Positions 26,246 through 34,517 of a stretch of DNA of 64,000 bases are shown in pieces (within the stretch, counting starts at the first letter, position 1; every line of letters starts with the position of its first letter). The notes under the pieces are model-generated. The model saw nothing but the letters and a program-made list of their open reading frames with translations. It was not told the DNA's origin and made no database searches. Position numbers and translations under genes: made by a program. Location: NCBI RefSeq assembly GCF_020907405.1, contig NZ_JAJJOE010000004.1, positions 1 through 64,000 on the forward strand. The letters are read 5' to 3'. This DNA is from Arthrobacter sp. zg-Y769. Its GTDB lineage: Bacteria > Actinomycetota > Actinomycetes > Actinomycetales > Micrococcaceae.

Positions 26246-27993
26246 CACGCTTCCGTCCCGCCGGAAGGCGAACCGGCGGAGGATGTCTCGTCGGAAGGCA
26301 TCCCGGCGGAAGGCGAACCGGCCGGCTGCCATCCGGAGGAAGCCGGGCCGGCCGGCCACGACGCTCCTCCCTGTGCCGACCACGGCGCGGGCTCCGGCAG
26401 CGCCTCGGTACCGGTGTCTCCGCGCAGCCGCTTGAGCACGAGCTCCGCGCTGATCAGGCACATGGGAAGGCCGATGCCCGGCAGCGTGGACCCGCCGGCG
26501 TACAGCAGTCCCTCCACTTTCCTGCTGGCGTTCGTTCCGCGGAAGAATGCGCTTTGCTTGAGGATGTGTGCCGGCCCCAGCAGGGTTCCCCGCCAGGAGT
26601 TAAGGTCGGTGACAAAGTCCTGCGGCCCTACGGTACGGCGGATAATGATGCGTTCGGCCAGATCCGGAATACCTGCCCAGGACGAGAGCTGGGCAATGAC
26701 GGCGTCGGCCATTTTCTCGATCTGCGGATCCCCGGCACCGTCAATCCCTCCGGCTCCCAGCGACGGGTCCGACGGCACCGGCACGAGCACGAACAGGTTT
26801 TCGTGTCCGTCCGGTGCGGCGCCGGGGTCCGTGGCGCTCGGACGGCAGACGTACAGGGAGGCCGGATCCGGGACGGAGGTGTCCGTGCCGAAGATTTTCT
26901 CGAAGTTGGCTTCCCAGTCCCGGGTAAACAGCAGGGTGTGGTGTTCCAGCTGCGGCAGCTTCCCCTGCACCCCCAGATGCAGCAGCAGCCCTCCGGGGCC
27001 GGGGACGCGGTGCTCCCAGTAGCTCTCCGGATAGGTCTGCAGCCTCTCGGGCAGGAGTACGGTCTCGGTGTGGTGCAGGTCCGCCGCCGAAACCACCAGG
27101 TCCGCGTCCAGCGACATCTGCGTTCCCTCGGCGTCGCGGTAGTCCACTCCCACGGCACGCGGCCTGCGGCGGCGGAAGGGGTTTCGGCCCCGCCCCGGGC
27201 CGGAGCCGGACGGCGCGGACGTGCGGATCCGGGTGACCTCGGCACCGGTGATCACCCGGGTGCCTTCGGCCCTCGCCAGATCCGAGATCACCGAAACTAT
27301 CCGGTGGAAGCCGCCCAACGGATAAAGCACCCCGTCGGCCAGGTCCAGCCGGCTCATCAGGTGGTACATGCTTGGGGTGGTGAAGGGTGAGGAGCCCAGG
27401 AAGACGGCCGGGTAACCCAGGATTTGCCGGATCCGCGGGTCCGTGAAACGCCGGGCAACAAAGCTGCTCAGGGGTTCCAGCAACAGCCGGGCGAGCCGGG
27501 GGCCGCTGCGCAGGACATCCGGGCGCAGCAGCGGCAGGAATGAGGCGAACGTTGAATACAGGAAACGCTTCCTGGCCATCCCGTAGACCTCTTCGGCGGA
27601 CTCAAGGTACTCCTCGAGCCGGGCTCCGGCCCCGGGTTCCAGCGATTCAAACAGTGCCACGTTCCCTTCCCGGGTGCCGGCCACGTCCACCGCTCCGGGG
27701 ACGTCTTCGAAGAGCACCCGGTAGCCCGGATCCAGCCGGACCAGCTCCAGCTGTTCGGCGGCCGAGGTGCCCAACAGCCGGAAGAAGTGGTCAAAGACCT
27801 CCGGCATCAGGTACCAGGACGGTCCGGTGTCAAAGCGGAATCCTCCGGTTTCCCAGCTGCCCGCACGGCCTCCGGTCTCCGGCTGCTTCTCCAGGACCGT
27901 GACTTCCAGGCCTTCCCGGGCCAGCAGTGCCGCGGTGGCCAGTCCGGTGATCCCGCCGCCGATCACGACGGCGGTGCGCGGACGCATGCTCAT
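26245..27993 (-). CDS. crtI: Phytoene desaturase
   Basis: A CrtI-type desaturase of 582 aa that converts phytoene to lycopene. The N-terminal FAD motif VIGGGITGLATAALLAREGLEVTVLEK and the C-terminal YAGGSTLPGIGLPMCLISAELV are the family signatures. It is longer than usual: a Gly/Arg-rich insert (GRGRNPFRRRRPR) lies mid-protein and a low-complexity Gly/Ser/Pro tail of about 50 residues follows the core. It overlaps crtB by 4 bp and crtYe by 1 bp, so the operon is tightly coupled. Confidence 0.93.
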   Translation of the reverse strand: MSMRPRTAVVIGGGITGLATAALLAREGLEVTVLEKQPETGGRAGSWETGGFRFDTGPSWYLMPEVFDHFFRLLGTSAAEQLELVRLDPGYRVLFEDVPGAVDVAGTREGNVALFESLEPGAGARLEEYLESAEEVYGMARKRFLYSTFASFLPLLRPDVLRSGPRLARLLLEPLSSFVARRFTDPRIRQILGYPAVFLGSSPFTTPSMYHLMSRLDLADGVLYPLGGFHRIVSVISDLARAEGTRVITGAEVTRIRTSAPSGSGPGRGRNPFRRRRPRAVGVDYRDAEGTQMSLDADLVVSAADLHHTETVLLPERLQTYPESYWEHRVPGPGGLLLHLGVQGKLPQLEHHTLLFTRDWEANFEKIFGTDTSVPDPASLYVCRPSATDPGAAPDGHENLFVLVPVPSDPSLGAGGIDGAGDPQIEKMADAVIAQLSSWAGIPDLAERIIIRRTVGPQDFVTDLNSWRGTLLGPAHILKQSAFFRGTNASRKVEGLLYAGGSTLPGIGLPMCLISAELVLKRLRGDTGTEALPEPAPWSAQGGASWPAGPASSGWQPAGSPSAGMPSDETSSAGSPSGGTEA

Positions 27994-28925
27994 GGTTGCC
28001 TTTCGTTTCCCGCGGCATCGGGAGATTGGTTGTGAACGCGGGGACCGGAGGGACTTGCTACCCGGCGGGTCAGCACCGCACGGGCGGCGATGCGGACCTT
28101 CACCGGGTTGGGGACGCGTACCCGGGTGGTACGCAGCTGCTCCGCGGGGGTACTGCGGAGCCTGCGGGCCAGTTCACTGAACAGGTCCTGGGCCAGCGCG
28201 ACGGCGGCCCTGCAGTTTGCCGGCAGCTGCGCCACGGCCGCCCCCGAGACCAGCAGGTCCGCGTCGATGCCGTCCAGGATCCGGTGCTTATCCGCCTCGG
28301 TGAAGGCCTCCACGGTGACACCGGGAAAATAGCTGCGTCCCAGGGCCTCGAAGTCCTGGGCGAGGTCGCGCAGGAAGTTGACCTTCTGGAATGCCGCCCC
28401 CAGCCGCTGGGCGCCTTCGCGCAGTTGCTTGGCCGCGTCGTCGGGCACCTGCACTTCATCGAGGAAGCACTGCAGGCACATCAGCCCGATCACCTCGGCG
28501 GAACCGTAGACGTACTCGTTGAAGCTGTGGTCGGTGTGTTCCGCCTGTTCCAGGTCCTCCCGCATCGACGCGAAGAACGGCTTGGTGAGATCCGTTCCGA
28601 TTCCGGTTTCCCTCGCCGTCAGCGCAAAGGCATGGACCACCAGGTTGACGCTGTAGCCGGTGCGCAGGGCACGTTCCGTGTCCGTTTCCAACTCGTCCAG
28701 CAGCCCGCCGATCTCCCTGCGGGACACCAGGGCCGCTGCCGCCACGCCGTCGACAATCTCGTCCGCCAGCCGGACCAGCGCGTAGATGGTCTCAATCTGC
28801 ATCCGGGTCCGGGCCGGCAGCAGCCGGGATGCGAGCCCGAACGACGTCGAATAGGACCGGATCAGCACGGCTGAGGCCTGCCGCGCGACGGTGTTGTAGA
28901 GGCCGAGGCCCTGCTGTGCTGCCAC
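27990..28925 (-). CDS. crtB: Phytoene synthase
   Basis: A protein of 311 aa that condenses two GGPP to phytoene. The acidic motifs are VRLADEIVDG (first) and NFLRDLAQDFEALGRSYFP (second), with SYSTSF in the N-terminal region. It overlaps crtI by 4 bp and follows crtE by 3 bp. The context and motifs make the call firm. Confidence 0.95.
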   Translation of the reverse strand: MAAQQGLGLYNTVARQASAVLIRSYSTSFGLASRLLPARTRMQIETIYALVRLADEIVDGVAAAALVSRREIGGLLDELETDTERALRTGYSVNLVVHAFALTARETGIGTDLTKPFFASMREDLEQAEHTDHSFNEYVYGSAEVIGLMCLQCFLDEVQVPDDAAKQLREGAQRLGAAFQKVNFLRDLAQDFEALGRSYFPGVTVEAFTEADKHRILDGIDADLLVSGAAVAQLPANCRAAVALAQDLFSELARRLRSTPAEQLRTTRVRVPNPVKVRIAARAVLTRRVASPSGPRVHNQSPDAAGNERQP

Positions 28926-28928
28926 AGG

Positions 28929-29996
28929 CTACCGTCCCCGGTTCACGGCGTCGTCGGTCACTGCGGACAGTGCGGCACGCAGGGACGGCGGTATGGCGGG
29001 GTACTGCAGGTGCTGCCGGGACCGCTCGGCGTATTCCAGGACCAGGCCCCGCGCGTAGTTCCGGGCTCCGCAGCTATTCAGCAGTTCCCGTGCCCGGGCT
29101 GCATCCGGCCCGGTCAGGGCAGGGCTGCCCAGCAGCGCCGAAAGCTCTTCCCATTCAGGGGTTCCCGCCGCATAGGAGACCAGGGCGGTGCGCTTCCCCT
29201 CCCGCAGGTCCGAGAAGCTGGACTTGCCCGTTGTGCTTTCGGTGCCGAAAACGCCGAGGAGGTCGTCCACCACTTGGTAGGCAATCCCGATGTCCCGGCC
29301 GTAGAGACCCAGGACGTCGACGACGTCGTCCGGTGCCCCCGCCAGCACCGCGCCTGCCTGCAGCGGGGCCTCGAAGGAGTAGACAGCGGTCTTGAGGCGT
29401 TCCATCTGCAGGACTTCGTCGATGGGCGGGGCGCCTGGCTGGAAGGACAGATCCACGTCGATCAGTTCGCCGCCGGCGGAGGCAAATACTGCTTCGTCGA
29501 GGATGTCGGCCAGGCGCAGCCGCACCTCGGCACCTACCGCTACGCGGTCCAGCAGGCGGAAGGCTCCGGCCAGCGCGAGGTCCCCGGCAATCACCCCCGC
29601 GGACAGTCCCCGGTGCCGTGCTGCGCGTTCTTCGACGCCGGCAGCGGCCGCCAGCCCGCGGTAGATGCCGGAGACGTTTTCCTGGCCGCGCCGGGTGAAA
29701 TCGAGGTCAATGACGTCATCATGGATGATCAGCGCCGTGTGCAGCAGTTCAAAGGCTGCACCAACACGGGCGGCGGCGTCGCGGTCCGTGCCCCCGAGGC
29801 TGAGGTAGGACGTCAGGAGGATCCGCGGCCGTAACCGTTTGCCTCCTGCCGCGGCGTTTTCCAGGATCTGCCAGAGGGACAGGTACGCCGGGCCCAGCTT
29901 CGCCGCCCGGTCCTTGGCTTGTTCGAAGAACTGCCGCAGGACGGTCTCGACCTGGTCCTCCCCGGCAGCCAGGTCGAGCGGGGGGTGCGTTTCCAT
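28929..29996 (-). CDS. crtE: Geranylgeranyl diphosphate synthase
   Basis: A trans-prenyl synthase of about 355 aa. It shows GGKRLRPRIL, first Asp-rich motif DDVID (about residues 93-97) and second motif VVDDLLGVFG, with KSSFSDLREGKRTALV after it. It makes C20-PP for phytoene synthase. The ATG giving M-E-T-H-P-P has no Shine-Dalgarno, but TTTACTTTACC lies directly upstream, which suggests a leaderless transcript. Only 35 bp separate it from divergent idi. It heads the crt operon. Confidence 0.92.
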   Translation of the reverse strand: METHPPLDLAAGEDQVETVLRQFFEQAKDRAAKLGPAYLSLWQILENAAAGGKRLRPRILLTSYLSLGGTDRDAAARVGAAFELLHTALIIHDDVIDLDFTRRGQENVSGIYRGLAAAAGVEERAARHRGLSAGVIAGDLALAGAFRLLDRVAVGAEVRLRLADILDEAVFASAGGELIDVDLSFQPGAPPIDEVLQMERLKTAVYSFEAPLQAGAVLAGAPDDVVDVLGLYGRDIGIAYQVVDDLLGVFGTESTTGKSSFSDLREGKRTALVSYAAGTPEWEELSALLGSPALTGPDAARARELLNSCGARNYARGLVLEYAERSRQHLQYPAIPPSLRAALSAVTDDAVNRGR

Positions 29997-30031
29997 AGGT
30001 AAAGTAAACACGTATGGGACAAGGGGAAGAA
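29997..30031. promoter_or_regulatory. Compact divergent crtE/idi promoter region
   Basis: The 35 bp between crtE and idi must hold both promoters or parts of them. AT-rich TAAAGTAAAC lies next to crtE, and the idi ribosome-binding site (AAGGGG) overlaps the region. Such sharing would allow one regulator to set supply (idi) and use (crtE) of isoprenoid units. No regulator gene is adjacent. Confidence 0.5.
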
Positions 30032-30553
30032 ATGGCGGACAGCCCAGAACTGGTGGTTCTCGTCGACAATGAAGGCCGACCCCTGGGCACGCAGGACAAA
30101 GCCGGCGTGCACACCACCGACACACCGCTGCATCTGGCATTCTCCACTCACGTCTTCAATACCCGCGGCGAATTGCTGGTCACCCGGCGGGCCCTGTCCA
30201 AGCTGACCTGGCCGGGTGTGTGGACCAATTCCTTCTGCGGCCACCCCGGCCCCGGAGAAGCCACCGAGGATGCGGTAAGCCGGCGTGCCCGGCGCGAACT
30301 CGGGCTCGAAGTGCGGGACCTTACGCTGAAGCTTCCGGATTTCCGCTACCGGGCAGTGGATGCCTCCGGGATTGTTGAGCACGAAATCTGCCCTGTTTAC
30401 ACCGCAGTGGCCGACGCCGATCCGGTCCCGGCCGAGGACGAGGTCATGGACTGGGAATGGGCCGATCCGGCGCAGCTGGTTCCGGCCGTGCGGCTGACGC
30501 CGTGGGCTTTCAGCCCCTGGCTGGTGCTGCAGCTGCCCCTGCTCTACCCCTGA
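30032..30553 (+). CDS. idi: Isopentenyl-diphosphate delta-isomerase (type 1)
   Basis: A Nudix-fold enzyme of about 173 aa converting IPP to DMAPP. The active-site Cys lies in NSFCGHPGPGE, the Nudix-like block RRARRELGLEVRDL follows and the catalytic Glu sits in EHEICPVYTA. I prefer the ATG giving M-A-D-S-P because AAGGGG lies 5 nt upstream; an ATG 18 bp earlier has none. It is divergent from crtE and supplies DMAPP both for GGPP and for the C50 elongation step. Confidence 0.94.
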   Translation: MADSPELVVLVDNEGRPLGTQDKAGVHTTDTPLHLAFSTHVFNTRGELLVTRRALSKLTWPGVWTNSFCGHPGPGEATEDAVSRRARRELGLEVRDLTLKLPDFRYRAVDASGIVEHEICPVYTAVADADPVPAEDEVMDWEWADPAQLVPAVRLTPWAFSPWLVLQLPLLYP

Positions 30554-31295
30554 ACCTCCTGCTCCAGCGGACCCAGGGATATTCCCCGGGCCAGTGACCG
30601 GCCAGGGTATGGAAGGCCCGGCGGAAGCGCAGGGCCAGCCCGGTCCGGCTTTGCACCGCCCGCGGCGCCATCCCCACAACCAGGTTCGGGTCCAGGCGAC
30701 ACCGCCGTCCCTGGCCGAGGTGGAAACTGAGGCACACGTCGTCGTGCATTTGGGCATCGTTTCGATGCACCTCGCCGCTGACCTCACGCCACGAACCCGC
30801 ACGCAGCGCCAGGTTGGAGCCGAAAAAGGGCCAGTGGGCCAGGGCCGCGCCCATGGCCAGGTAATAAGACCCCAGATACAGCCGGGACAACAGCAGCGCG
30901 GGCACGCGGGGCAGGCCGTAGAAAACACCGGGACCGCTGAGCACTTCCAACTGCGGATCCGCGGCGAAGGCTTCCCTGATGCGGGCAATCCAGTCGGCTG
31001 GAAGGACGCAGTCGGCGTCGCATCTCGCAATGACGGACACCTCGTCCAGCTCCTCCGCGGCGGCGTCGTACCCGGCACTGGCCGCGGCCGGGATGCCCGC
31101 AACCGGCTCGTAAACCACCCTGGCGCCGAACCGCCGGGCAACCTCGGCGCTGGCATCGCTGCTGTTGTTATCCACCACCACTATCTCCCGGGGCGGCACG
31201 GTCTGCCGGGCCAGTGACAGCAGACAGGCTTCCAGAAGGGCTGCGTCGTTTCGGCACGGGATAACCACGGACACTGCCGGAAGCTCGGAAGGCAT
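30510..31295 (-). CDS. Family 2 glycosyltransferase
   Basis: A protein of about 261 aa with a GT-A domain: VSVVIPCRNDAALLEACLLSLARQ opening and the metal/sugar-nucleotide motif ARCDADCVLP (DxD), then an acceptor region with NDAQMHDDVCLSFHLG. Its 3' end overlaps the idi 3' end by 44 bp in the convergent direction. The position at the edge of the carotenoid island suggests, but does not show, glycosylation of the C50 carotenoid (C50 glucosides are known in these bacteria). An unrelated cell-wall role is possible. Confidence 0.82.
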   Translation of the reverse strand: MPSELPAVSVVIPCRNDAALLEACLLSLARQTVPPREIVVVDNNSSDASAEVARRFGARVVYEPVAGIPAAASAGYDAAAEELDEVSVIARCDADCVLPADWIARIREAFAADPQLEVLSGPGVFYGLPRVPALLLSRLYLGSYYLAMGAALAHWPFFGSNLALRAGSWREVSGEVHRNDAQMHDDVCLSFHLGQGRRCRLDPNLVVGMAPRAVQSRTGLALRFRRAFHTLAGHWPGEYPWVRWSRRFRGRAGAAAAPARG

Positions 31296-31383
31296 GGGCT
31301 GAGTTTAGCGCGGGGCCGGAAGCACCCCCGCCGGTTTTCGGTGAACGCTGCTTCCGCGGGAGGTGCAGGGCTACCGTGGGAGG

Positions 31384-32007
31384 GTGATTGACGCGCTGCT
31401 CCGCCCGCCGGAGACCCGGAAGGAATACCTCGCCGATACGGTCCGTGCGCTTGCCGTGCTTAGCGTTGCAGCGGCCCTGGTACTGCTGGGACCGGTGGAA
31501 ACGGCACTGTTCCTGCTGGTGCTGCTGGGACTTCTGGTCTCCCGAGCACTGGCAGTTTTTGCCGGCTTCGACACCGTGTTCGGACTGGTGCTGCTGACTG
31601 CGGCCTGGAGCAGCGTCGCGGACCTGTACGCCCATATCCCGTGGTGGGATCTCGCCATCCACTGTGCCGCCACCGGCACCCTCGCCGTCATCGCCTATTT
31701 CCTGCTGGTGCAGTTTGGCGCGGTTCCCGCCGTTCGGCGTCCGCACCGGGCGTCGCGGTCGCTGCCCCTGGTGGTTCCGCTGCTGGTGCTTGCAGTGGGG
31801 CTGGGAATGAGCGTGCTGTGGGAGATCGGTGAATGGTGGGGCCACACGTACGTGGATGCAGGAATCAACGTCGGTTATGCGGACACCATGACGGATCTGG
31901 CCGCCGGAGGGCTGGGAGCTTTGGTCGCCGGAGCGTGCCTCGGTTCAGCGGTACGGCGTTCCGGTGCCTTGCCGAAGGCCCCGGTGCCGCACCGGACCGG
32001 TCGCTGA
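31384..32007 (+). CDS. Polytopic membrane protein (DUF2238/YjdF-like)
   Basis: A protein of about 207 aa with five or six membrane segments. The C-terminal motif VLWEIGEWWGHTYVDAGINVGYADTMTDLAAGGLGALVAG resembles the DUF2238/YjdF family, whose function is unknown. The start is uncertain: GTG 31384 (M-I-D-A-L-L-R) and GTG 31363 are both preceded by a very close GGGAGG. I prefer the shorter. It is separated from the TerC gene by a strong convergent terminator. Confidence 0.65.
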   Translation: MIDALLRPPETRKEYLADTVRALAVLSVAAALVLLGPVETALFLLVLLGLLVSRALAVFAGFDTVFGLVLLTAAWSSVADLYAHIPWWDLAIHCAATGTLAVIAYFLLVQFGAVPAVRRPHRASRSLPLVVPLLVLAVGLGMSVLWEIGEWWGHTYVDAGINVGYADTMTDLAAGGLGALVAGACLGSAVRRSGALPKAPVPHRTGR

Positions 32008-32076
32008 ACACCAGGGCCGGGGCTGGGCGTCGGGGCGGGCCGGCGCGGGGCGAGCTGGAACCACTGTTAACTGCGA

Positions 32077-32116
32077 GGGGCATCCCCGGCAGCCTGGTGG
32101 CTGCCGGGGATGCCCC
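32077..32116. terminator. Bidirectional terminator (perfect 18-bp stem)
   Basis: GGGGCATCCCCGGCAGCC (32077-32094), a TGGT loop, and GGCTGCCGGGGATGCCCC (32099-32116) form a perfect 18-bp stem between the convergent DUF2238-like and TerC genes. It is able to stop transcription from either side, though neither flank has a long T-tract. Confidence 0.75.
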
Positions 32117-32149
32117 GGTTTCGCCGGCCGATAGGCGCCGGCTTATCCG

Positions 32150-33340
32150 CTAGCGGGAGAGGTACCGCTCGTGCTCGCTGTGTGCGCGGGCAACGGTTTC
32201 GCGGATCTCCTCGATGTCCTTGACCTTGTCGCGGTACTTGAGGTCCATCTTCAGGATGTCCTGCTCTTCGTCGCAGAGGGCCTTGTAGACCCGCTCCCGC
32301 TCGGTGGGATCGGCTGTGTAGTGCAGGTCCAGGTAGGCATCGGCGTGGCGGCGGGCATTGTTGACCGCAGTCATCGCCTTGCCCGCGGGACTGACCAGGG
32401 ACGCAATGACGGTCACGACGAGGACGCCCACGATGACGGAGAGCGAGAGACCGGTGGTGATCTCGATGACCGAGACATGCTCGCCGCCGTTGATGAAGGG
32501 CAGCGTGTTCTCATGCAGGGCGTGCAGGACCAGCTTGACGCCGATGAAGGCCAGGATGGTTGCCAGGCCGTAGCTGAGGTAGATCAGGCGGTCCAGCAGG
32601 CCGTCGATGAGGAAGTAGAGCTGGCGCAGGCCCATCAGCGAGAACGCCGTGGCGGTGAAGACGATGAAGACGTTCTGGGTCAGGCCGAAGATCGCCGGGA
32701 TGGAGTCCAGCGCGAAGAGGATGTCGGTGCCGCCGATGGCCACCATGACCAGGAGCATCGGCGTGAGGACACGCTTGCCGTTCTCCATGGTGAACAGCTT
32801 GTCCCCGTCGTAGTTCTCCGAGGTGTGGAAGATCTTGCGGGCCAGCCGAATGATGAAGTTGTTGGCTTCGTCATCGCCCTCCGTGCTTTCCGGCTTGAGC
32901 AGGTTGCCCGCCGTGATCAGCAGGATCAGGCCGAAGATGTAGAAGACCCAGGAGAAGGAGTTGATCAGCGCGGCACCGAGAAGAATGAACGCGGTACGGG
33001 CGATCAGGGAGAACACAATGCCGAAGAGCAGGACCTTCTGCTGGTCTTCACGCGGAACGCGGAAGCTCGCCATGATGATCAGGAAGACAAACAGGTTGTC
33101 TACCGAAAGCGCCTTCTCGGTGATGTACCCGGCGAAATACTCGGTGCCCATCTGGGCTCCGCCAAGGACCCAGACAACACCGCCGAAGACTACGGCGAGG
33201 CCTACGTAGATGGAGGACCAAATGGCCGCTTCCCTCAACGTAGGGATGTGCGCCTTGCGGATGTGGAAGAAGTAATCAAAGGCCAGAAGGGCCAGGATGA
33301 CCACAATGGTCACTCCCCAGACCAAGGGGGAAACAGTCAT
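32150..33340 (-). CDS. TerC-family integral membrane protein (Alx/YkoY type)
   Basis: A protein of about 396 aa with roughly eight or nine membrane segments. The TerC signature is clear: YITEKALSVDNLFVFLIIMASF and TDILFALDSIPAIFGLTQNVFIVFTATAFSLMGLRQLYFLIDGLLDRL. Acidic Asp residues sit in helices, as in Mn2+ exporters of this family. The mRNA leader is a yybP-ykoY manganese riboswitch (33353-33480), so a role in manganese export or metal loading of secreted proteins is well supported by context. The soluble C-terminal tail (about 50 aa, charged) is typical. No good Shine-Dalgarno is seen; the riboswitch ends 12 nt from the ATG. Confidence 0.93.
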   Translation of the reverse strand: MTVSPLVWGVTIVVILALLAFDYFFHIRKAHIPTLREAAIWSSIYVGLAVVFGGVVWVLGGAQMGTEYFAGYITEKALSVDNLFVFLIIMASFRVPREDQQKVLLFGIVFSLIARTAFILLGAALINSFSWVFYIFGLILLITAGNLLKPESTEGDDEANNFIIRLARKIFHTSENYDGDKLFTMENGKRVLTPMLLVMVAIGGTDILFALDSIPAIFGLTQNVFIVFTATAFSLMGLRQLYFLIDGLLDRLIYLSYGLATILAFIGVKLVLHALHENTLPFINGGEHVSVIEITTGLSLSVIVGVLVVTVIASLVSPAGKAMTAVNNARRHADAYLDLHYTADPTERERVYKALCDEEQDILKMDLKYRDKVKDIEEIRETVARAHSEHERYLSR

Positions 33341-33352
33341 GAGATGTCTGCT

Positions 33353-33480
33353 TTCGTAGGGTACGCCAAAGGAGCATAGGTCTCTCCCGCCAGTCTGAAC
33401 AGACTGACCGCTGAACCCGGCGGAGCGTCGGTGCTCCACGTGTTGACGGATATCGGCGTATCGGGATACTCCCCTACGAA
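33353..33480 (-). promoter_or_regulatory. yybP-ykoY manganese riboswitch upstream of terC-like gene
   Basis: Read on the minus strand, P1 pairs TTCGTAGGG (from 33480) with CCCTACGAA (to 33353). The two diagnostic loop motifs are present: GGGGAGTA right after the 5' arm, and GAGACCTA in the second arm. The conserved CGTCAAC segment lies between them. This is the Mn2+-sensing yybP-ykoY aptamer, common in front of TerC/MntP exporters. Its 3' end is 12 nt from the ATG, so control of translation initiation is likely. The 5' end lies only about 5 bp past the stop of the preceding MobA-like gene. Confidence 0.85.
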
Positions 33481-33484
33481 GCCA

Positions 33485-34135
33485 TCAGTCTAACAGGACA
33501 AGGTCACCCTCGGTGTCCACGTCGCGCCCGTCGGCCAGATCCGAGCAGTCGATGACGTCCAGCAGCTCCGGATGGGCTTCGAGGAAGGAACGGGCGCCGG
33601 TATCCGGATCCACGGCCTGCTTTCCATTCCGTGCATGTTCAGCAGCGGAATAGCCGGCATCCGGACCCAGGCTTTGCACGGCCAGGGAAGCATCGAACAG
33701 AACGGGGTGCCCGCGGCGCAGCCGGCCTTCGGCTGACCGGTACCCTGCAGCGGCGATCCTGCCGGGCTGCCCAGCGGCGAGGACGCGTGCCACCACCGCC
33801 GGGCTCAGGCCGGGCTGGTCCACGAGGGCTACGAGCACGGCCGCGGGGCCGTGTGCCAGCGCCGCCTGGACCCCGCAGCGGTAGCTGGTGCCCATCCCGA
33901 GGTCCCAGCGGGGGTTCACCGCCACTTCCGTGTTCTGCAGCCGGGCGGCGGCCAAAACCTCCGAGTGTCCGGCACCCAGCACCGCGACCACCCTGGTGCA
34001 CCCGCCGGCAAGGAGGACCCGGACCTGATGCTCGATCAGGGGCCTGCCGCGAAAGGGAAGCAGCGCCTTCGGTCCGTGCCCGAGGCGTTTCCCGGCTCCG
34101 GCAGCCAGCAGGACCGCCGTCGTCGTTCCGTCCAT
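33485..34135 (-). CDS. MobA/MocA-like nucleotidyltransferase
   Basis: A protein of 216 aa with the GT-A nucleotidyltransferase fold: VLLAAGAGKRLGHGPKALLPFRGRPLIEH, with the GxGxRxG-type loop and the following Lys, and LVALVDQPGLSP with its metal-binding Asp. It resembles MocA (molybdenum cofactor cytidylyltransferase) and MobA but the cofactor partner is not shown here; a sugar nucleotide role is also possible. It is immediately upstream of the manganese riboswitch, and any read-through transcript would carry that riboswitch as an internal leader. Confidence 0.8.
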   Translation of the reverse strand: MDGTTTAVLLAAGAGKRLGHGPKALLPFRGRPLIEHQVRVLLAGGCTRVVAVLGAGHSEVLAAARLQNTEVAVNPRWDLGMGTSYRCGVQAALAHGPAAVLVALVDQPGLSPAVVARVLAAGQPGRIAAAGYRSAEGRLRRGHPVLFDASLAVQSLGPDAGYSAAEHARNGKQAVDPDTGARSFLEAHPELLDVIDCSDLADGRDVDTEGDLVLLD

Positions 34136-34173
34136 CCGCGCGTCCTCTCTCCGGGTCGGTGGCCTTAAACAGG

Positions 34174-34204
34174 CAGCCGCCGCACCCTGGCGGGACGGCG
34201 GCTG
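34174..34204 (-). terminator. Hairpin after DUF4193 gene
   Basis: CAGCCGCCG (34174-34182) pairs with CGGCGGCTG (34196-34204), 13 bp past the stop of the DUF4193 gene on the minus strand. It is a likely terminator; the following sequence CCTGTTTA is only weakly T-rich. Confidence 0.6.
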
Positions 34205-34217
34205 AAGTTACGTGTGG

Positions 34218-34517
34218 TTATCCTTCACAGTCCTTGCAGTAGGCCAGGCCGTTCTTTTCCACGGCCAGCTGGGAGCGGTGCCGGACGAGGAAGCAGGAGT
34301 TGCAGGTGAACTCGTCTTCCTGCGGCGGCACCACACGTACAAGCAGTTCTTCGCCGGACAGGTCTGCGCCGGGCAGTTCGAATCCCTCGGCTGCCTCGGT
34401 TTCATCCACGTCAACTACGGCAGACTGCTTGTCGCTGCGCCGGGCCTGAAGCTCTTCAATCGAAGCCGGACCGGCCTCTTCCTCAGTCTTGCGCGGCGCG
34501 TCATAATCTGTAGCCAT
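34218..34517 (-). CDS. DUF4193 family protein
   Basis: A protein of 99 aa conserved widely in Actinobacteria. It begins MATDYDAPRK, has an acidic middle (VVDVDETEAAEGFELPGADL), the ELLVRVVPPQEDEFTCNSCFLVRHRSQLA segment and a C-terminal CKDC pair; the four Cys (CNSC and CKDC) suggest a zinc ribbon. Function unknown; proposed roles elsewhere are not established. An inverted repeat lies about 65-80 bp upstream of its start. Confidence 0.92.
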   Translation of the reverse strand: MATDYDAPRKTEEEAGPASIEELQARRSDKQSAVVDVDETEAAEGFELPGADLSGEELLVRVVPPQEDEFTCNSCFLVRHRSQLAVEKNGLAYCKDCEG

